From the NCBI GenBank assembly GCA_015061745.1, contig SUWB01000005.1, forward strand, positions 60,203-124,202: DNA of 64,000 bases, written 5' to 3'. Every line of letters starts with the position of its first letter. Position 1 is the first letter of the stretch. The stretch is from Lentisphaerota bacterium. Its GTDB lineage: Bacteria; Verrucomicrobiota; Lentisphaeria; Victivallales; Victivallaceae. This document shows positions 62,151 through 64,000 of the stretch, piece after piece. The notes under the pieces were generated by a model. The model saw nothing but the letters and a program-made list of their open reading frames with translations. It did no database searches and had not been told where the DNA came from. The position numbers were made by a program, and so were the translations under genes.

Positions 62151-63755
62151 TCAGAATTTGATGATCCCGATACAGTTAAAGAAGGCAAGCAGCACCAGCA
62201 GCGGACAAATCCAGCGCAGCGCGACCCCCCAAAGGATTCCGGGGGTGAGAAGATAACGGCGGTCTTTGCCTCCGTCTTTTGCCTTGAATCCGGCAAGGAG
62301 CAGCCAGATGCTGTTGTCGAGGAATCCGGAACTGCCTTCCCGAAGCTCCTTGAGAGCGTAACGGCTGCCCCAGACCCAACCCACATAAATGGTGGTGGCA
62401 AGGCCCAGCATCGGCAATATCCAGTTGCAGCAGAAACTGTCGAGCATCTCAAAGAAAGAGCCGGGAGCTTTGCCGTACCAGATCTTGCCGACTGCCCGAC
62501 CGATGGCAGGCAGATTGATCCAGTCTGCCATACTCAAAGCACAGAAAACTCCGAGAACAGAGCACACCAGTACAACCAGCAGAACAGCTGCTTTGCGGCT
62601 CATCCTGAATTCTCCCACCAGAATACTTGCCGGAGGTTCGATAAGGCTGATGGCACTGGTCAAAGCAGCAATGGCCAGCATCAGGAAGAAAAGCACATTC
62701 CAGATCACCCCCATTCCGCCGGGGATCATATTAAAGGCCGCAGGCAGCACCTTAAAGGTGAGATCAGGCCCGCTGCTGGGGGCAAAACCCATAGCAAAAA
62801 CAGCAGGAAAAATGGCGATACCGGCCATAACTGCTGCCAGAGTATCCAATCCGATGACTCCCAAAGTGGCTTTGGTGATGTCACTCTTGCGGTCAAGGTA
62901 ACTGCCGTAGGTCAGCATAATCCCCATACCCAGACTCAGAGTAAAAAAGGCCTGTCCAACGGCGGCAATAACGCTGCCGCCGGTGATTTTTGACACATCA
63001 GGCTCAAGGAAAAAGCGTATGCCTTTCATCGCTCCCGGCAGGGTCAGCCCCCGGACGATCAGAACACACATAAGAATGAAAAGCAAAGGCATCAGCACTT
63101 TGCTCCAGCGTTCGATTCCCTTCTGGACTCCTGCAAGAGAGATCCCGAGACAAGCTGCCATAAAGGCAAGTTGTCCACCGATAACGATCCATTTCCAGTG
63201 ACCTGTGGCGTGAAGGATTGGCTGCATAACCTTTTCGGCACCTTCAATGGTTGTAAAGCCGTTGACGCCCCGGATAGAGTCTACAATATAAACTAAAGTC
63301 CAGCCGCCGATAACTCCGTAATAGGAAAGAAGGATAATAGGAACAAGCCCACAGAAAAATCCTACGGTTTTCCAGCCGCAAGCCAGAAACAGTGCTCCGA
63401 TAAGCCCCACAATAAGAGCTCCCGCCGGATTGCCCGTCAGGAGCATAAACAACGCTCCCAAAAGCAGCATCGAGGCGGTGAATACAGTAAAACCGCTTTT
63501 GGCAGGAGTCAGGTGAGCAAAGGCCCGCACCGGATTGGCTCCGGCGGCACGTCCGAGAGAGATCTCAGCCATCATCAACGGAACGCCGATCAGCAAAACC
63601 ACAAGAAAATAGATCAAGACAAAAATGCCGCCGCCGTTGGTTCCTGTCATATAGGGGAAACGCCAGATGTTGCCCAGACCGATGGAAGATCCTGCAGCAG
63701 CAAGCAGAAATCCAAGCTGACTTGACCAGTTGTTCTTGTTGTGTTCGTGTTCCAT
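62151..63755 (-). CDS. Sodium-dependent transporter, NSS/SNF family
   Basis: 534 residues with about 12 membrane segments. The first helix motif AAAGSSIGLGNIWRFPYMTG with TNGGG is the sodium- and substrate-binding region of neurotransmitter:sodium symporters (LeuT-like). It probably imports an amino acid with sodium. ATG 63755 with AGGAG is chosen; the upstream extension of the frame lacks similarity. Monocistronic, with its own promoter; a group II intron end lies 121 bp upstream. Confidence 0.94.
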   Translation of the reverse strand: MEHEHNKNNWSSQLGFLLAAAGSSIGLGNIWRFPYMTGTNGGGIFVLIYFLVVLLIGVPLMMAEISLGRAAGANPVRAFAHLTPAKSGFTVFTASMLLLGALFMLLTGNPAGALIVGLIGALFLACGWKTVGFFCGLVPIILLSYYGVIGGWTLVYIVDSIRGVNGFTTIEGAEKVMQPILHATGHWKWIVIGGQLAFMAACLGISLAGVQKGIERWSKVLMPLLFILMCVLIVRGLTLPGAMKGIRFFLEPDVSKITGGSVIAAVGQAFFTLSLGMGIMLTYGSYLDRKSDITKATLGVIGLDTLAAVMAGIAIFPAVFAMGFAPSSGPDLTFKVLPAAFNMIPGGMGVIWNVLFFLMLAIAALTSAISLIEPPASILVGEFRMSRKAAVLLVVLVCSVLGVFCALSMADWINLPAIGRAVGKIWYGKAPGSFFEMLDSFCCNWILPMLGLATTIYVGWVWGSRYALKELREGSSGFLDNSIWLLLAGFKAKDGGKDRRYLLTPGILWGVALRWICPLLVLLAFFNCIGIIKF

Positions 63756-63798
63756 AGAAATATTGACTCCTGAAAGTTGGATAAAAAAACATCTTTCT

Positions 63799-63827
63799 AA
63801 TATAGCACTGAAAAGCCTTTTTTTCAA
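63799..63827 (-). promoter_or_regulatory. Promoter of NSS transporter gene
   Basis: On the minus strand TTGAAA (63827-63822), 17 bp, TATATT (63804-63799). It lies between the intron 3' end and the transporter start. Confidence 0.65.
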
Positions 63828-63875
63828 ATTGTAAAAGGATATTGCTCAAAGATATATTCAGCTATTTTCCCCGGA

Positions 63876-64000
63876 ATCGAGTAGGAGGCTGTCCATTATT
63901 TGGACAGCCGTCCTCTCACACCACCGTACGTGCCGTTCGGCATACGGCGGTTCAGTAACTTGAGTGCAGTTCATTATACCGGATGAAGATATCGTCATAT
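63876..64000 (-). mobile_element. Group II intron, 3' end (domains V and VI)
   Basis: Read on the minus strand, ACCGCCGTATGCC-GAAC-GGCACGTACGGTGGT (63951-63920) folds as domain V with a tetraloop and the conserved CGTAT/ACGTACGG pattern. The catalytic triad reads CGC, as in class C and related bacterial introns. A domain VI hairpin GGCTGTCC/GGACAGCC follows (63909-63887), and then CTACTCGAT, the usual 3' end. The 5' part and the reverse transcriptase lie beyond the window. Confidence 0.85.
63952..64000 (-). CDS. Possible C-terminal tail of intron-encoded protein
   Basis: The frame ending in TGA at 63952 gives YDDIFIRYNELHSSY and is open to the window edge. A reverse transcriptase/maturase frame is expected to end close to domain V, as here. 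Fifteen residues are too few to prove it. Confidence 0.35.
   Translation of the reverse strand, partial: YDDIFIRYNELHSSY

Overview
The window looks like a chromosome segment of a Gram-negative anaerobe of the PVC superphylum, most probably Lentisphaerota (Victivallis-like). The reasons are three pseudopilin genes with the [16 protein letters not shown] signature (at least one with the H-x9-DG tail), large secreted GH123/DUF4091-type and DUF4838 proteins, genes for LPS inner core and Kdo synthesis, and hydF, which implies an [FeFe]-hydrogenase and an anaerobic life. No taxonomic marker such as 16S rRNA is present, so this is inference.

Layout. 1-3550: a cut-off DUF4838 secreted protein, a LamG-fold secreted protein and an acetyltransferase. 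3772-8468: an FHA membrane protein, ftsH, a DUF167 protein, an apgM-type phosphomutase and recX. 8530-15634: one tightly overlapped LPS operon (membrane protein, hldA, kdsB, kdsA, kdsC, LptA-like protein, DUF362 ferredoxin protein). 15570-20639: a nitroreductase operon, an acetyltransferase with an M28 peptidase, and a lipoprotein with a LexA-like repressor that lacks the cleavage machinery. 20796-27058 and 30675-36984: two minus-strand operons for secreted carbohydrate-active proteins, each carrying a pseudopilin gene interrupted at the same codon by copies of one repeated element. Between them lie tRNA-Met and a nickel-pincer-cofactor operon (larB, larC, larE, nikR). 37079-46293: hydF with a small membrane protein, frr with a membrane glycosyltransferase, and the operon ftsY-ribD-ribE-unknown-murJ. 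46428-52750: uvrA-priA and an M29 aminopeptidase. 52861-60925: a third pseudopilin-glycosidase pair with a divergent AraC regulator, pepT and a GH36 alpha-galactosidase. 61167-64000: two small membrane proteins, a candidate small RNA, an NSS-family transporter and the 3' end of a group II intron cut by the window edge.

How it fits together. Sugar capture seems to be organised as cassettes of regulator, pseudopilin and large secreted enzyme. Overlapping ATGA stop/start junctions are very common, so most operons look translationally coupled. Eleven of the fourteen promoter-like sequences I list use TATATT as the -10, and ten of those eleven have a spacer of 16 or 17 bp.

The most unusual content is the repeated element inside the pseudopilin genes (25111-25328 and 35612-35880). 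It keeps the host frame open although the two copies are read in different frames in their middle. Next to it a 34-bp palindromic tandem repeat breaks the frame of one of the two genes.
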